Below, piece after piece: positions 5,842 to 6,843 of a stretch of 6,843 nt of DNA. Every line of letters begins with the position of its first letter. Position 1 is the stretch's first letter. The notes under the pieces are model-generated. The model did not search any database and was not told where the DNA came from. It saw only the letters and a list, made by a program, of their open reading frames with translations. The DNA lies in the NCBI GenBank assembly GCA_003523945.1, contig DOFS01000170.1, forward strand, positions 1 through 6,843, given 5' to 3'. Source of the DNA: Nitrospiraceae bacterium (GTDB lineage: Bacteria > Nitrospirota > Nitrospiria > Nitrospirales > UBA8639). Made by a program: the position numbers and the translations under genes.

Positions 5842-6132
5842 TTGGGAGATGGAGAAAGCCGGTTCAGCAAACGGTTACATTATTGGCCGAGGATGAACAA
5901 ACCGGTGGGTTTTGATCGAGCACCTACCGGCGTGATGCTCGATTACGCTGAAGGCTCCTTAATACTCTATAGCGAAAGTTGCAAAACAATTATGTATATC
6001 CGATCCCAGGAAAAACATTCCAAGAAAATTATTTTCGAACCTGGCCATATACCCTATCTGAGGTCTTATCGGATTGACAGAGATACGACCCTGCCCTTTA
6101 AAGTCCGTAGAAGCGATGGTACAGGAAAATAA
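5842..6132 (+). CDS. Doubtful hypothetical protein, 96 residues
   Basis: The longest start-to-stop frame in the gap begins with TTG 5842 after an in-frame TAG at 5821. An inner ATG at 5893 would give 79 residues, but the GAGG before it abuts the ATG with no spacing. The translation is charged, with hydrophobic stretches (GVMLDYAEGSLILYS, KTIMYIR, KKIIFEPGHI) and a basic end. No signal peptide, membrane segment or known motif is visible. It converges with the minus-strand gene ending at 6195. It could be a fragment of a lost gene or a chance frame. Confidence 0.22.
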   Translation: MGDGESRFSKRLHYWPRMNKPVGFDRAPTGVMLDYAEGSLILYSESCKTIMYIRSQEKHSKKIIFEPGHIPYLRSYRIDRDTTLPFKVRRSDGTGK

Positions 6133-6194
6133 TTCTACCAGGTTTCATGCCCCCAAAATTCCCGAGGCAAAACCGTACCTACCCAATGCCAAAA

Positions 6195-6843
6195 TTACGG
6201 CACGATGCAAGGCACAACTCCTTTTATATTCGTCCCATTCAAGTGAACATTTCGCAATCGCGCCTTGGCCAGGCATTTCCACTTATCATTTGAATCCTTT
6301 CGACCTTCGAGCCGAATACGATAGTGATGGTCTTCCTTCAAATCAGGAATGACATAATAATTGTTTTCAAATTTTCTAATTTTTTGGTTCACGTCACACG
6401 CGTTGGTAAAGGTATCGCCCCAATCCTTCCAGCAGATTTTCCATTTATCATACTTATCCGGCTGCACACTCCAGGTCACTTTGATGTTGCAAGTGCCTTT
6501 GTCGAAATCACAGGAATGTCCACCCTCAAATCCGTCAGGACCTGTAGTCAGCCAAACTGACCCCCCAATGCCTTTTTCATCATGCGGGGGTTCGTAGGGC
6601 TCGTTTTCACTCTCCTGCTGGGGAAGGCCGGCGGGACAATCAGGATCGGCAGAGCAAGCGTTCAAGTTACAATAGCCATCCGCCCCACAAGGCGGTGGCC
6701 CATCAACAGAATCAAGCGCCACAAGCCGTATCGGAACATCACTCCCATGATCTACTCGTGAATATTTGGATGGAGTGGAAGACAGACGCCACTGAACCCA
6801 TCCATTATTCATGAACGAAATAAACTTGGCGTCCTGGTCCTTA
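6195..6843 (-). CDS. Cys-rich, probably secreted protein with fibronectin-III-like end; C-terminal part, runs off the right edge
   Basis: The minus frame is open from the right edge (first full codon 6842-6840) to TAA at 6195-6197, 215 residues. An ATG exists at 6812, but the frame upstream stays open (KDQDAKFISF) and no ribosome-binding site precedes that ATG. The gene therefore most likely begins outside the window. Counting from ATG 6812, residues 42-59 hold a compact motif, CGADGYCNLNACSADPDC, of the kind found in large secreted bacterial proteins, including metalloproteases. A Pro/Glu-rich linker follows (60-80), then a beta-rich segment (84-192) with VTWSVQPDKYDKWKICW and HHYRIRLEGR, which resembles a fibronectin type III fold. 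Ten cysteines in 205 residues imply disulfides and an extracytoplasmic location. The missing N-terminus would decide whether this is a peptidase or an adhesin-like protein. Confidence 0.82.
   Translation of the reverse strand, partial: KDQDAKFISFMNNGWVQWRLSSTPSKYSRVDHGSDVPIRLVALDSVDGPPPCGADGYCNLNACSADPDCPAGLPQQESENEPYEPPHDEKGIGGSVWLTTGPDGFEGGHSCDFDKGTCNIKVTWSVQPDKYDKWKICWKDWGDTFTNACDVNQKIRKFENNYYVIPDLKEDHHYRIRLEGRKDSNDKWKCLAKARLRNVHLNGTNIKGVVPCIVP

Larger units (their letters stand above)
5471..6194. other. Gene-poor stretch between the PAS gene and the Cys-rich protein gene
   Basis: This stretch of about 720 bp has no convincing gene. Its left 200 bp are A/T-rich and hold the two GGAAnTTCC palindromes. 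From about 5680 to 6135 the composition becomes gene-like, but every strand and frame is broken within about 110 codons, and none has a good start with a ribosome-binding site. Stop-free pieces occur on plus (5592-5911 and 5842-6132) and minus (6144 to about 5968, and about 5870 to 5737 continuing past one TAG to near 5675). No tRNA, terminator with T-run or mobile-element end is seen. It may be decayed coding sequence. Confidence 0.4.

Noticed and set aside
5858..5876. GGTTCAGCAAACGG as a tRNA T-arm.
   Set aside because: The stem does not reach five pairs and no acceptor, D or anticodon arms are found around it.

Overview
The window (roughly half G+C) reads as accessory chromosome of a Gram-negative-type bacterium. 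The best guess is Nitrospirota, perhaps a lower-G+C marine or estuarine Nitrospira-like lineage. This rests only on the style of the proteins: a lipoprotein with a VVAC lipobox, a zinc-ribbon DUF898 protein followed by an M48 peptidase, and a Cys-rich secreted protein. No rRNA, marker gene or tRNA anchors the taxonomy. No phage, insertion sequence or CRISPR array was seen.

Left part (1-3049): a lipoprotein gene on the minus strand runs off the left edge. A divergent intergenic region follows, with a candidate extended -10 promoter for the lipoprotein. Two plus-strand genes then form a probable unit. The first is a zinc-ribbon, multi-pass DUF898 (YjgN-like) membrane protein with about five copies of one internal repeat. 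The second is a membrane-anchored M48 metallopeptidase with intact HEIQH motif, third zinc ligand and HPAT motif. The pairing suggests a membrane-protein or envelope quality-control module (inference).

Middle (3050-3969): a small soluble protein of unknown function with a Pro/Ala-rich tail is preceded by a plausible sigma-70 promoter and a roughly 120-nt leader. Two possible hairpins lie in the convergent gap after it.

Minus-strand cluster (5446 down to 3970): a small single-domain PAS protein, a CPBP-type intramembrane protease homologue whose usual EExxxR motif reads QQxxxQ, and a 94-residue acidic protein with its own good promoter. The first two are 41 bp apart and are probably co-transcribed.

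Right part (5471-6843): about 720 bp without a convincing gene. Its left end holds two GGAAnTTCC palindromes 103 bp apart, upstream of the PAS gene. The rest contains one doubtful short plus-strand frame and competing minus-strand fragments, so it may be decayed coding sequence. Last is the C-terminal part of a Cys-rich, probably secreted protein with a fibronectin-III-like end. It enters from beyond the right edge.
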